Positions 1 to 6,113 of a stretch of 11,221 nt of DNA are shown here, piece after piece. The stretch is taken from the NCBI GenBank assembly GCA_025456385.1, contig JALOKS010000054.1:1-11221 (forward strand), in the 5' to 3' direction. How positions within the stretch are numbered: the stretch's first letter is position 1; every line of letters begins with the position of its first letter. The DNA is from Thermoanaerobaculales bacterium (lineage in GTDB: Bacteria; Acidobacteriota; Thermoanaerobaculia; Thermoanaerobaculales; Sulfomarinibacteraceae). Below the pieces are notes generated by a model. That model was not told the DNA's origin and searched no databases. It saw nothing but the letters and a program-made list of their open reading frames with translations. A program made the position numbers and the translations under genes.

Positions 1-666
1 GTCGACGTGCTGGTCGCCCGCGGGCTGCGGCTCGAGGCGGTGCTCCTCACCCACCACCACGCGGACCACGTCGGCGGCGTCGCCGACCTCGTCGCCCGGT
101 ATCCGGCGCCGGTCTTCGGGCCCGCCGCCGAGCGGATCCCGACGGTCGACCGGGAGCTGTTCGACGGCCGGGTGGTGAGCCTGCCCGCCCTCGATCTCGA
201 GCTCCGGGCGGTCGCGGTCCCGGGCCATACCGCGGGCCACCTCGCCTACCTCGGCGCGGGTCGCGCGCTGGTCGGCGACACCCTCTTCGCGGGGGGCTGC
301 GGCCGCGTCTTCGAGGGCAGCCCCGAGCAGATGCACCGCTCCCTGAGCCGGCTCGCGGCTCTTCCGGCCGACACGGCGATCTACTGCGCCCACGAGTACA
401 CGGTTTCCAACCTGCGTTTCGCCCGCGAGGTCGAGCCGGTCAATCCGCGCCTCGCCGCCCGGCTCTCGGAGGCGCTGGCGGTGCGGGCCGAGGGACGGCC
501 GACCCTGCCCTCGACCCTCGCCGACGAGCTCGCGACGAACCCTTTCCTGCGCTGCGGGGAGGCGGCGGTGGTGGCCGCCGCCGAGGCGCGCGCCGGCCGC
601 CGACTGCGCTCGGCGGCCGAGGTCTTCGCGGCGGTCCGCCGCTGGAAGGACGGTTGGAATGGCTGA
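1..666 (+). CDS. gloB: hydroxyacylglutathione hydrolase (glyoxalase II), 5' truncated by window edge
   Basis: This enzyme hydrolyses S-lactoylglutathione to lactate and glutathione, the second step of cytoplasmic methylglyoxal detoxification. The reading frame is open from base 1 (V-D-V-L...). About 35-40 N-terminal residues lie outside the window, judged from the usual length of about 255 aa. Counting codon 1 as bases 1-3, the metallo-beta-lactamase metal motif THHHADH is at 17-23. PGHTAGH is at 74-80, the bridging Asp is in GDTLF (D93), and the last metal His is in CAHEYT (H131). The C-terminal substrate-binding region carries the family signatures PSTL and TNPFLR, so this is GloB rather than a generic metallo-hydrolase. 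The GTG at base 7 is internal and not the start. It stops at 664-666, and the next gene begins 40 bases later with its own ribosome site, so the two could share a transcript. Confidence 0.93.
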   Translation, partial: VDVLVARGLRLEAVLLTHHHADHVGGVADLVARYPAPVFGPAAERIPTVDRELFDGRVVSLPALDLELRAVAVPGHTAGHLAYLGAGRALVGDTLFAGGCGRVFEGSPEQMHRSLSRLAALPADTAIYCAHEYTVSNLRFAREVEPVNPRLAARLSEALAVRAEGRPTLPSTLADELATNPFLRCGEAAVVAAAEARAGRRLRSAAEVFAAVRRWKDGWNG

Positions 667-696
667 GCGCCGGTTCGAGCTACGATGGGCGCGCCT

Positions 697-709
697 GGAG
701 GACACCATG
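697..709 (+). promoter_or_regulatory. Shine-Dalgarno site setting the start of the S9-type hydrolase
   Basis: GGAGG at 697-701 lies five bases before the ATG at 707. This favours 707 over the in-frame ATG at 659, which overlaps the gloB stop region and would put 16 polar residues ahead of an otherwise good signal peptide. Confidence 0.75.
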
Positions 710-1780
710 CACCGCACCCTGCTCGTGATCGCTCTTGCCGTGGCGGCACCCGGTCTCTCTCTCTCACAGCCAAACCCTGCCGAAGACCCGGCCGCCGCGG
801 CGGTGGCGGACGCGGCGGCGAGCACCGGCCACCAGCTCGACGTCCTCGCGAAGCTGATCGACGACGTGCTGTGGTACGAGCGCGTCGGCGACGTGGCGGT
901 GGTCGAGAAGGTGCGCATCTACGGTCCTCCGCGCTGGAAGGAGGCGAACCCGACCGGCATCGGCGCCGGAAACCACCTCAAGTTCTGGGCCTACCTCTTC
1001 ACCCCGCGCGGTTTTCCCGACGCGGGGAGGCTGCCGCTGCTCGTGCTGCCGCACGGCGGCGTCCACGCCGACTTCACCACCTCCTCCGCGCACATCGTGC
1101 GCGAGCTCCTCGCCCAGGGCTACATCATCGTCGCGCCGGAGTACCGCGGCTCCACCGGCTACGGGCGCGGCATGTACGAGGACATCGACTACGGCGGCCT
1201 CGAGGTGGACGACGCGCTCGCCGCCCGCGACTGGGCGGTGGCCAACCACCCGCGGGTGGACGCGAAGCGGGTGGGCATCCTCGGCTGGAGCCACGGCGGG
1301 CTGATCACCCTCTTCAGCCTCTTCCGCTTTCCGGACAGCTACGCCTGCGGCTTCGCCGGCGTGCCGGTCTCCGACCTCGTGCAGCGCATGGGCTACCACG
1401 ACCAGGACTACCGCGACCTCTTTTCGGCCGAGCACCACATCGGCGACGCCGTCGCCGACAACCTCGAGGAGTACAAGCGCCGCTCGCCGGTGTGGTCGGT
1501 CGCCACGCTCAGCAAGCCGCTGCGGATCCACACCAACCTGCACGACGAGGACGTCAACGTGATCGAGGTCGAGCACCTCATCCAGGCCCTGAAGGCGGCC
1601 GGCAAGGACTTCGAGCACGAGGTCTCCGACGTCCCGGGCGGCCACAGCTTCGACCGCCTCGACACCCCTGAGGCCTGGGGGTATCGGCAGAAGATCTACG
1701 CCTTCCTCGCCCGCTACCTGAAGCCGCCGCGGCCGGAGATCGCGCTCGGACTCACGCCGGAGGGCCGCGCCGCACCGTAG
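707..1780 (+). CDS. exported S9 (prolyl oligopeptidase-type) alpha/beta hydrolase
   Basis: This is a 357-aa secreted serine hydrolase of the S9/dipeptidyl-peptidase catalytic-domain type. Residues 1-20 form a signal peptide (one Arg, then a Leu/Ala-rich core, cut near the SLSQP segment) with no lipobox Cys, so it should be periplasmic or extracellular. The oxyanion segment LPHGG is at 114-118 and the nucleophile elbow GWSHG at 193-197 (Ser195). The acid is probably Asp280 in the D-x-x-V segment after NLH, and the catalytic His is in GGHSF (His313). The segment PEYRGSTGYG (144-153) is typical of S9 peptidases. There is no beta-propeller: the catalytic domain follows about 90 N-terminal residues of unclear fold, so it is much shorter than classical prolyl oligopeptidases (about 700 aa). 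Peptidase versus esterase activity cannot be decided here. It follows gloB by 40 bases. Confidence 0.85.
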   Translation: MHRTLLVIALAVAAPGLSLSQPNPAEDPAAAAVADAAASTGHQLDVLAKLIDDVLWYERVGDVAVVEKVRIYGPPRWKEANPTGIGAGNHLKFWAYLFTPRGFPDAGRLPLLVLPHGGVHADFTTSSAHIVRELLAQGYIIVAPEYRGSTGYGRGMYEDIDYGGLEVDDALAARDWAVANHPRVDAKRVGILGWSHGGLITLFSLFRFPDSYACGFAGVPVSDLVQRMGYHDQDYRDLFSAEHHIGDAVADNLEEYKRRSPVWSVATLSKPLRIHTNLHDEDVNVIEVEHLIQALKAAGKDFEHEVSDVPGGHSFDRLDTPEAWGYRQKIYAFLARYLKPPRPEIALGLTPEGRAAP

Positions 1781-2134
1781 GTCCGCGCTGCGCCGGACGT
1801 CGTTGGCGGACCCGGCCCGCGTTCGGAGGGCCTGAAGCCGGGCCGGGGCCCGTTTCGGACCCGCAGCGTCTCAAAACCCGCCCACACTCCGCCCCTGGAT
1901 ACCCACGCTCCCTCCACGACCTGTACACGGTCGGCACGGAGAAGTCTCCCCCGAAGCTCACCGACCGCTCATTCCCCGCGCCCGCCGGGAGCCGATCGTC
2001 GCTGAGTGGACCCGGCGATCGGTCCGCCCGGGCGGCCCGGTTGCCCGGCGGGCGGGTCGTTCAGAGGCCACCGCCGCAGCATCCGGCACCAGTCGCCGCT
2101 CGCCCCACCCGCCGCCGGGCCCGGGGAGGTCGGC
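1781..2134. other. 354-base GC-rich intergenic region with several inverted repeats, no convincing gene
   Basis: I see no credible coding sequence. Inverted repeats seen directly: GTCCG/CGGAC (1781-1785 with 1794-1798), the 9-bp pair at 1811-1847 listed separately, CCGATCG/CGATCGG (1992-1998 with 2016-2022), and the perfect palindrome CCGCCCGGGCGG at 2024-2035. Some of this is expected by chance at such high GC. No clear -35/-10 pair for the downstream gene could be picked out. Confidence 0.5.
1811..1847 (+). terminator. candidate GC-rich hairpin downstream of the S9-type hydrolase
   Basis: CCCGGCCCG (1811-1819) pairs perfectly with CGGGCCGGG (1839-1847) across a 19-base loop, starting 31 bases after the stop codon. 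There is no T-tract behind it, only CGTTTCGG, so it may be a pause or Rho-associated structure rather than a classical intrinsic terminator. Confidence 0.3.
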
Positions 2135-2137
2135 GTG
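2125..2137 (+). promoter_or_regulatory. Shine-Dalgarno site selecting a GTG start at 2135
   Basis: GGAGG at 2125-2129 is five bases before GTG 2135-2137. The frame is open upstream to a GTG at 2006, but that 43-residue extension is a low-complexity Pro/Gly/Arg run that would bury the signal peptide. The 2135 start is preferred. Confidence 0.75.
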
Positions 2138-2674
2138 GGCATCCGCTCCTGGGTCGCGTGCAGCGTCGTCGTCGTCTCCTCGGGTCTCCTCGCCGCGGAT
2201 GACCGCGGCGAGGGGGCCGTCGAGGCGGTCGCCACCAGTCCTGGCGTGACCGTGATCGCCGCAGCCACGCGAACGCGGCCGTGGGTCCATCCCACGGTGC
2301 CGAGCGACGTCGCAGCGAAGCTCGGGGCGGCGATCGACCTCGCGAGCGACCGGGTCGCTCGCTTCCCCGCGTGCGCGGACCTCTTCTCCAGCCTGGGCGC
2401 CGACGCCACCCGGACCCTCGAGTCCGTGCTCTACCTTCCGGCCGCGCCCGAGAACGAGGCCGAGGCCTGCCGCCACATCCTGGCCCACACCTTCGTCGGC
2501 GACTCACGAACCTGGGTCTGCAGCCGCATCAAGGAGGTCACCGACTCGCAGGCCGCGATGGTCGTGATCCACGAAGCGCTTCACCACGCCGGGCTGAGCG
2601 AACGCGGGCGGGACCGGCGCGCCATGACCTCGGCGAGGATCAACGAGATGGTGAGCGTTCGCTGCCGGCTCTAG
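2135..2674 (+). CDS. small secreted HExxH protein, putative zinc metallopeptidase-like
   Basis: A 179-aa protein with an N-terminal signal peptide (about residues 1-20, hydrophobic VACSVVVVSSGLLA). The mature part has four Cys (80, 112, 129, 177), compatible with two disulfides. Residues 146-156 read HEALHHAGLSE, an HExxHxxGxxE arrangement. His146, Glu147 and His150 fit a zinc/catalytic motif, with Glu156 where metzincins carry the third ligand. The C-terminal layout C-x-x-L-F ... C ... V-C ... I-H-E-x-L-H-x-x-G-L ... T-S-x-x-I ... R-C resembles, from memory, a family of secreted hypothetical proteins in Acidobacteriota. Proteolysis has not been shown for that family to my knowledge, so the function is only suggested by the motif. 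It stands alone, followed by an intrinsic terminator. The final Cys lies three residues from the end. Confidence 0.72.
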   Translation: MGIRSWVACSVVVVSSGLLAADDRGEGAVEAVATSPGVTVIAAATRTRPWVHPTVPSDVAAKLGAAIDLASDRVARFPACADLFSSLGADATRTLESVLYLPAAPENEAEACRHILAHTFVGDSRTWVCSRIKEVTDSQAAMVVIHEALHHAGLSERGRDRRAMTSARINEMVSVRCRL

Positions 2675-2700
2675 CACCTCTCACAGAAGTCCCACTTTTC

Positions 2701-2753
2701 GATCATTCCTTCGTCGAGCCTGCGTCCCACCATCGAAGGTACGACGAATGATC
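2701..2753 (+). repeat. imperfect 12-bp inverted repeat between the HExxH gene and its terminator
   Basis: The right arm CGACGAATGATC (2742-2753) pairs with GATCATT plus CGTCG on the left (2701-2716) if a 4-base bulge is allowed. The loop is about 25 bases. The structure lies 27 bases after the stop codon and just ahead of the intrinsic terminator, so it would sit in the 3' untranslated region and might stabilise the message end. Its role is inferred. Confidence 0.45.
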
Positions 2754-2766
2754 CCTTGATTCCTCC

Positions 2767-2796
2767 GCCCGCGGAAACCCCGCGGGCACTTTTTTT
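2767..2796 (+). terminator. intrinsic (Rho-independent) terminator
   Basis: A perfect 8-bp stem GCCCGCGG (2767-2774) / CCGCGGGC (2780-2787) with loop AAACC is followed after two bases by seven T (2790-2796). It terminates plus-strand transcription from the HExxH gene and separates it from the regulator gene downstream. It is the only textbook intrinsic terminator in the window. Confidence 0.88.
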
Positions 2797-3254
2797 CGGC
2801 TGGGAGCTGCCACCGCGAGGAGACCGGTCCAAGCCCGCGCCACCGGGGTGAGCCGGCGGCTCCTGCCGCGCCACGCGGCGGCAGCGCGGCCTTCCTCACA
2901 ATCTCCCCACACCAATGCCACAATCGCTTCATTTCACTGGCGGCCCGGGCCCCCATACTCCCCGCGAACGCCACATCTTCGGGACCGGAATTGAGATGCG
3001 ATGCTCCTGCCAGTTGCAGAGTTGGACGGAAGGTGCGATTCTGGTGCCACGAGACCGTCGAGCGACGCAGGGTGTGGCGAGTGGGCCGGCGCCGGGCCTC
3101 CGATGTGCGTGACCTCGAGTTGGAAAGGCGTGGCGCGGCGCTTCGGGCGGACATCGACACCTGAACTCGCTCGACGACGGGGAGGTTGAAACCGGGCTTC
3201 GACGGGGCAGAGGGGAGTCCCCGGGGAAGCGCAGCCTGAAAAGGAGAGGACCCG
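2797..3254. other. 458-base gap upstream of the winged-helix-FHA gene, no convincing gene
   Basis: Short open frames exist (for example 2915-3112 plus) but have no ribosome site and Arg/Pro/Gly-rich, non-domain-like translations. Visible landmarks are a CTGCCGC/GCGGCAG inverted repeat (2863-2869 with 2878-2884) and a CACAATC direct repeat at 2897-2903 and 2919-2925, starts 22 bases apart. The second copy overlaps a TGC-CACAAT string that could serve as a weak extended -10. No riboswitch or known RNA was recognised. The stretch is probably promoter plus a long leader for the regulator. Confidence 0.4.
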
Positions 3255-3257
3255 ATG
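3241..3257 (+). promoter_or_regulatory. Shine-Dalgarno site of the winged-helix-FHA gene
   Basis: AAGGAG at 3241-3246, eight bases before ATG 3255, fixes the start of the regulator. Confidence 0.75.
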
Positions 3258-3986
3258 CCGAAGGGGCTGCACCCGCGATTCGAGCACGAGACCTCCTTCC
3301 GTCTCGACGAGTGGCTCGTCGAACCCGACCTCAACTTCATCCGGCGCGGCGAGGAGATCGTCCACCTCGAGTGCAAGGTCATGGAGCTGCTCGTGTTCCT
3401 CGCCAGCCGCGGCTCGCGGCTGGTGACCAGGCGCGAGCTCGTCGATGGCGTCTGGGGCACCGAGTTCATCTGCGACAACACCCTGACCCACGCGATCGCC
3501 GAGCTCCGCTCCGCCCTCGGCGACGACGCGCACACGCCGCGCTTCATCCAGACGATCCACCGCCGCGGCTACCGCCTGCTGGCCCCGGTGACCAGCGTCG
3601 AGGGCCGGTCGCTCGTCGAGGCCGGCAGCCCGTCGACCTTCCGGGTCATCAGCGGCGCCCGCAGCATCCAGCTCCGCGAGGGTGTCAACCTCATCGGGCG
3701 GGCCCCGGAGGCGACCGTGAGGGTGGACTCGATCTGGGTCTCCCGTCACCACGCCCAGATCCTCGTCGCGACGACCGCTGCGACCATCGAGGACCTCGGC
3801 AGCCGCAACGGCACCTTCGTCAACGGTCGCCCCGTCGAACGGCCGCAGCGCCTGGTCCTCGGCGACAGCATCTTCCTCGGCACCCAGGGCGAGGCGCTGC
3901 AGTTCGTCGAGGCCAGAGGCGGCGCCCAGGTCACGACCGACGCCCTTCCGGAGCGGACGCCGATCCCGCCCACCCTCGAGGCGTGA
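3255..3986 (+). CDS. winged-helix (OmpR/CadC-type) DNA-binding protein with C-terminal FHA domain
   Basis: A 243-aa cytoplasmic transcriptional regulator. Residues about 20-112 are an OmpR/PhoB-type (Trans_reg_C) winged helix: the segment LECKVMELLVFLA, then the recognition-helix region around DNTLTHAIAELRSALGD (74-90), and the wing FIQTIHRRGYRLL (97-109). Residues about 128-218 are a forkhead-associated domain with intact phosphothreonine-binding motifs: IGR (147-149), SRHHA (163-167) and LGSRNGTFVNG (181-191). The likely pThr contacts are Arg149, Ser163 and Asn185. There is no receiver domain, transmembrane helix or BTAD domain, unlike CadC or mycobacterial EmbR. The design implies that DNA binding responds to a phosphothreonine partner, probably a Ser/Thr kinase substrate or the kinase itself, but no kinase gene is in the window. 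The WS/DGAT gene 108 bases downstream is a plausible but unproven target. Confidence 0.88.
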   Translation: MPKGLHPRFEHETSFRLDEWLVEPDLNFIRRGEEIVHLECKVMELLVFLASRGSRLVTRRELVDGVWGTEFICDNTLTHAIAELRSALGDDAHTPRFIQTIHRRGYRLLAPVTSVEGRSLVEAGSPSTFRVISGARSIQLREGVNLIGRAPEATVRVDSIWVSRHHAQILVATTAATIEDLGSRNGTFVNGRPVERPQRLVLGDSIFLGTQGEALQFVEARGGAQVTTDALPERTPIPPTLEA

Positions 3987-4004
3987 GGCCCGGCCGGGGC
4001 CGAG

Positions 4005-4023
4005 CCCGGACGAACGGTCCGGG
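4005..4023 (+). terminator. candidate hairpin between the FHA regulator and the WS/DGAT gene
   Basis: CCCGGAC (4005-4011) pairs perfectly with GTCCGGG (4017-4023) around a 5-base loop, 18 bases after the FHA stop. A smaller GGCCC/GGGCC hairpin (3987-4001) precedes it. No T-tract follows. Together with a candidate promoter just downstream, it suggests the two genes are separate transcription units, but the call is weak. Confidence 0.35.
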
Positions 4024-4044
4024 GGCGGCGAACCCGGCCCGCTC

Positions 4045-4053
4045 TGCTACATT
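4045..4053 (+). promoter_or_regulatory. candidate extended -10 promoter for the WS/DGAT gene
   Basis: TGC followed by TACATT (4048-4053) matches an extended -10 element (4 of 6 to TATAAT plus TGN). No -35 is recognisable in the GC-rich upstream DNA. Initiation would be near 4060, giving a leader of about 35 bases to the ATG at 4095. Confidence 0.35.
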
Positions 4054-4094
4054 CTGCCTGGAATCCCGTGACGGACTCGGGGAGGAGGCGGCCG

Positions 4095-5495
4095 ATGGCG
4101 CTGTTCGCGGGCAGGCCGATGTCGAACGTGGACGCGGCGTGGCTGCACATGGAGGACCCCACCAACCTGATGCTGATCACGGGGGTGATGTCCTTCTACG
4201 ACAAGCTCGACTTCGGCGAGCTCAAGGCGCTGGTCGAGGACCGGCTGCTGCCCTTCGAGCGCTTCCGGCAGAAGGTCGTCGAGTCGCCGATCCCGGGCCT
4301 CGGTCCGCGCTGGGTCGACGACCCCACCTTCAACCTGCACTCGCACCTGCAGCGCGCGGCGCTCCCCGACCCCGGCGGCCAGAGCGAGCTGCAGGAGATG
4401 GTCAGCACCCTGATGAGCACGCCGCTCGACTTTTCGAAGCCGCTGTGGCAGTTCCTGTACATCGAGAACTACCGCGGCGGCAGCGCGCTCGTGGCGCGCC
4501 TCCACCACTGCATCGCCGACGGCATCGCGCTCGTCCGCCTGCTCTTGAGCATGACCGACGACTCACCGCAGGGCAGCCCGGCGATGCGCCGGACCCGCCG
4601 GCGCCGGCGGCCGCTCGGCGGCGGCTTCTGGCTGCCCGAGGTGGTGAACGACGCTGTCTACTCGGTCGGCCGGATGACGAGCCGCGCGGTCGACCGCGCG
4701 CTCGAGACCCTGGCCGACCCCGCGCAGGCTGGGCGCATGCTCGTCGAAGGCGGCAAGGGCGCGCGGGTCCTGGCCCGGCTGGCCGCGATGCCCGCCGACC
4801 CCGACACCGTCTTCTCGGGCCAGCTCTGCACCCGCAAGCTCTGCGCCTGGTCGAAGATCATGCCCCTCGAGCGCGTCAAGACCTACAGCAAGGCGCAGGG
4901 CGCGACGATCAACGACGTGCTGCTGGCGGGGGTGACCGGCGCGCTGCGGCGCTACATGGTCGGCCGGGGCCAGAGGGTCGAGGGCCTCGACATCCGCGCC
5001 GTGGTCCCGGTCAACCTCCGCCCCGACTCGGAGGTGGTGAAGCTCGGCAACCGCTTCGGGCTGGTGTTCCTCGCGCTGCCCGTCGGCATCGCCGACCGCG
5101 GCGCGCGGCTGGCCGAGCTCAAGCGTCGGATGGACGCCATCAAGGTCTCCTCCGAGCCGATGGTCATCTACGCCCTGCTCAACGCCGTCGGCCTCACCGG
5201 CCCGAAGATCGAAAGCCTCGCCCTGCAGCTCTTCGGCTCGAAGGCGACCGCCGTCATGACCAACGTACCCGGGCCGCGCGAGGAGCTCTACCTCGCCGGC
5301 AAGGCGATGCGCAGCATGATGTTCTGGGTGCCGCAGTCAGCCCGCCTCGGCCTCGGCGTCAGCATCCTGAGCTACGCGGGCCAGGTCCGCCTCGGCGTCG
5401 CCACCGACTCCGGGCTGGTGCCCGATCCCGGGTCCATCATCCAGGCCTTCCAGGAGGAGATGGAGGCGATGATGGAGGACACCGCGCACGCCTGA
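4095..5495 (+). CDS. wax ester synthase / acyl-CoA:diacylglycerol acyltransferase (WS/DGAT)
   Basis: A 466-aa acyltransferase that condenses acyl-CoA with fatty alcohols or diacylglycerol to make wax esters or triacylglycerol, usually at the inner membrane face. The catalytic motif HHxxxDG is intact as HHCIADG (137-143). Other family landmarks are S-N-V-D-A-A-W near the N terminus (residues 10-16), PLDFSKPLWQ (110-119), NDVLLAGVTGALRRY (273-287), VPVNLR (304-309), GNRFG (318-322) and TNVPGP (389-394). Both lobes and the C-terminal DUF1298-type region are complete. The ATG at 4095 is chosen because GGAGGAGG (4081-4088) precedes it by six bases; an upstream in-frame GTG at 4068 has no ribosome site. 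An Arg-rich linker (RRTRRRRRP, about 165-173) joins the lobes. It converges on ogt. Wax ester versus triacylglycerol specificity cannot be read from sequence. Confidence 0.93.
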   Translation: MALFAGRPMSNVDAAWLHMEDPTNLMLITGVMSFYDKLDFGELKALVEDRLLPFERFRQKVVESPIPGLGPRWVDDPTFNLHSHLQRAALPDPGGQSELQEMVSTLMSTPLDFSKPLWQFLYIENYRGGSALVARLHHCIADGIALVRLLLSMTDDSPQGSPAMRRTRRRRRPLGGGFWLPEVVNDAVYSVGRMTSRAVDRALETLADPAQAGRMLVEGGKGARVLARLAAMPADPDTVFSGQLCTRKLCAWSKIMPLERVKTYSKAQGATINDVLLAGVTGALRRYMVGRGQRVEGLDIRAVVPVNLRPDSEVVKLGNRFGLVFLALPVGIADRGARLAELKRRMDAIKVSSEPMVIYALLNAVGLTGPKIESLALQLFGSKATAVMTNVPGPREELYLAGKAMRSMMFWVPQSARLGLGVSILSYAGQVRLGVATDSGLVPDPGSIIQAFQEEMEAMMEDTAHA

Positions 5496-5536
5496 TTCGA
5501 AATTCTCGATTTTGAATTTTGAATTTTGAATTCCCC
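5495..5536 (+). repeat. AT-rich heptad array at the 3' end of the WS/DGAT gene
   Basis: Six consecutive 7-base units start at the last base of the TGA stop. Each begins ATT: ATTCGAA, ATTCTCG, ATTTTGA three times (5509-5529), and ATTCCCC. The low GC is in sharp contrast to its surroundings. Read from the plus strand, it lies in the sense 3' untranslated region. Confidence 0.8.
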
Positions 5537-5609
5537 TCCACCCTTCCCCTTGAATTGTCTGGGGGGGCGGGTGGAAATTGAAAATTGAGAATCGAGAAGT
5601 GACAATTTT
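5499..5609. terminator. long imperfect inverted repeat between convergent genes, candidate bidirectional 3'-end structure
   Basis: Bases 5499-5532 pair with 5576-5609 in one register: 28 of 34 positions pair, four of them G-T/G-U. After a 4-base CCCC bulge, TCCACCC (5537-5543) pairs perfectly with GGGTGGA (5569-5575). A few further C-G and G-U pairs close to an apex loop near 5552-5560. The structure runs almost exactly from the WS/DGAT stop (5493-5495) to the ogt stop (5610-5612), so either transcript would carry it. T5606-5610 follows in the plus direction. It looks like a shared 3'-end or termination structure; termination itself is inferred. Confidence 0.55.
5572..5606 (-). repeat. AT-rich heptad array at the 3' end of ogt
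   Basis: Five consecutive 7-base units. Read in the ogt direction (minus strand) they are ATTGTCA, CTTCTCG, ATTCTCA, ATTTTCA and ATTTCCA, beginning three bases after the ogt stop. Same period and same leading ATT as the facing array at 5495-5536, in complementary register, which is why the two fold together. Confidence 0.75.
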
Positions 5610-6077
5610 TCAGAAGTCGAGGCGCTGCTGTCCCGATTCGTGCGCGAGCAGCCACCGCTTCCGCCACAGACCCCCGGCGTAGCCCGTGAGCTCGCCGCTG
5701 CCGCCGACCACGCGGTGGCAGGGAATGACGATCGCGATCGGGTTGCGGGCATTGGCGAGGCCGACGGCGCGGCTCAAGGCCGGATCGCCGAGGCGGCGGG
5801 CGATCTCGCCGTAGCTCGCCGTCGTCCCGAAGGGGATGCGCGCAACCTCCTCCCACACCCGACGCTCGAAGCCCGTCCCCGCCGGCGCGAGCGCGAGGTC
5901 GAAGACCGCCCGCTCGCCGGCGAAGTACTCCGCGAGCTGGCGCGCGGCGGCGGCGCCGGGATCCGAGGCCGTCCGCGCCGCCACCCCGCCGAGAAAGCAC
6001 ACCCCGACCACCGCGCCGTGCTCGTTGACGGTGACTCGCAGGGCGCCGAGTGGGGTCTCGAGATCGGCCTCGGCCAT
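5610..6077 (-). CDS. ogt: methylated-DNA--[protein]-cysteine S-methyltransferase
   Basis: A 155-aa suicide DNA-repair protein that transfers the alkyl group from O6-alkylguanine (and O4-alkylthymine) to its own cysteine. The active-site motif is PCHR (119-122, acceptor Cys120) within the nearly invariant stretch NPIAIVIPCHRVVGGSGELT. Upstream are the DNA-binding helix region TTASYGEIARRLG (85-97) and RAVGLANARNP with the base-flipping Arg. The N terminus TPLGALRV matches Ogt-type stand-alone proteins; there is no Ada N-terminal domain. Length is slightly below the usual 160-180 aa but all motifs are present. The ATG at 6075-6077 is preferred over an in-frame TTG at 6113, which falls inside the -35 box of the promoter seen here. 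That promoter would start transcription within about one base of the ATG, so the message is probably leaderless. Confidence 0.94.
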   Translation of the reverse strand: MAEADLETPLGALRVTVNEHGAVVGVCFLGGVAARTASDPGAAAARQLAEYFAGERAVFDLALAPAGTGFERRVWEEVARIPFGTTASYGEIARRLGDPALSRAVGLANARNPIAIVIPCHRVVGGSGELTGYAGGLWRKRWLLAHESGQQRLDF

Positions 6078-6084
6078 CCCCGCG

Positions 6085-6113
6085 AAGGTACCCGCCTCCG
6101 GCCCTCCCGGCAA
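6085..6113 (-). promoter_or_regulatory. sigma-70-like promoter of ogt
   Basis: On the minus strand, TTGCCG (plus positions 6113-6108) is followed by a 17-base spacer and TACCTT (6090-6085). The expected start is near 6078, one base before the ATG, which implies a leaderless transcript. The -35 box is one arm of the palindrome at 6108-6122. Confidence 0.55.

Noticed and set aside
659..706. Earlier ATG start for the S9-type hydrolase
   Set aside because: It adds 16 polar residues before a good signal peptide and lacks a ribosome site, whereas 707 has GGAGG five bases ahead.
2915..3112. 65-codon plus-strand frame in the 2797-3254 gap
   Set aside because: No Shine-Dalgarno sequence and no hydrophobic or domain-like pattern; expected by chance at this base composition.
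2681..3752. Minus-strand frames covering the gap before the FHA gene (2681-3547, 2934-3752)
   Set aside because: No recognisable domain, no ribosome site, and they overlap the confident FHA gene. One also runs through the intrinsic terminator.
4068..4094. GTG start nine codons upstream in the WS/DGAT gene
   Set aside because: No SD ahead of it and the extra residues (TDSGRRRP) do not resemble family N termini; 4095 has GGAGGAGG at ideal spacing.
5495..5606. CRISPR or satellite reading of the AT-rich repeats
   Set aside because: Units are 7 bases, contiguous and without spacers, and there are no cas genes. This is a short tandem repeat, not a CRISPR array.
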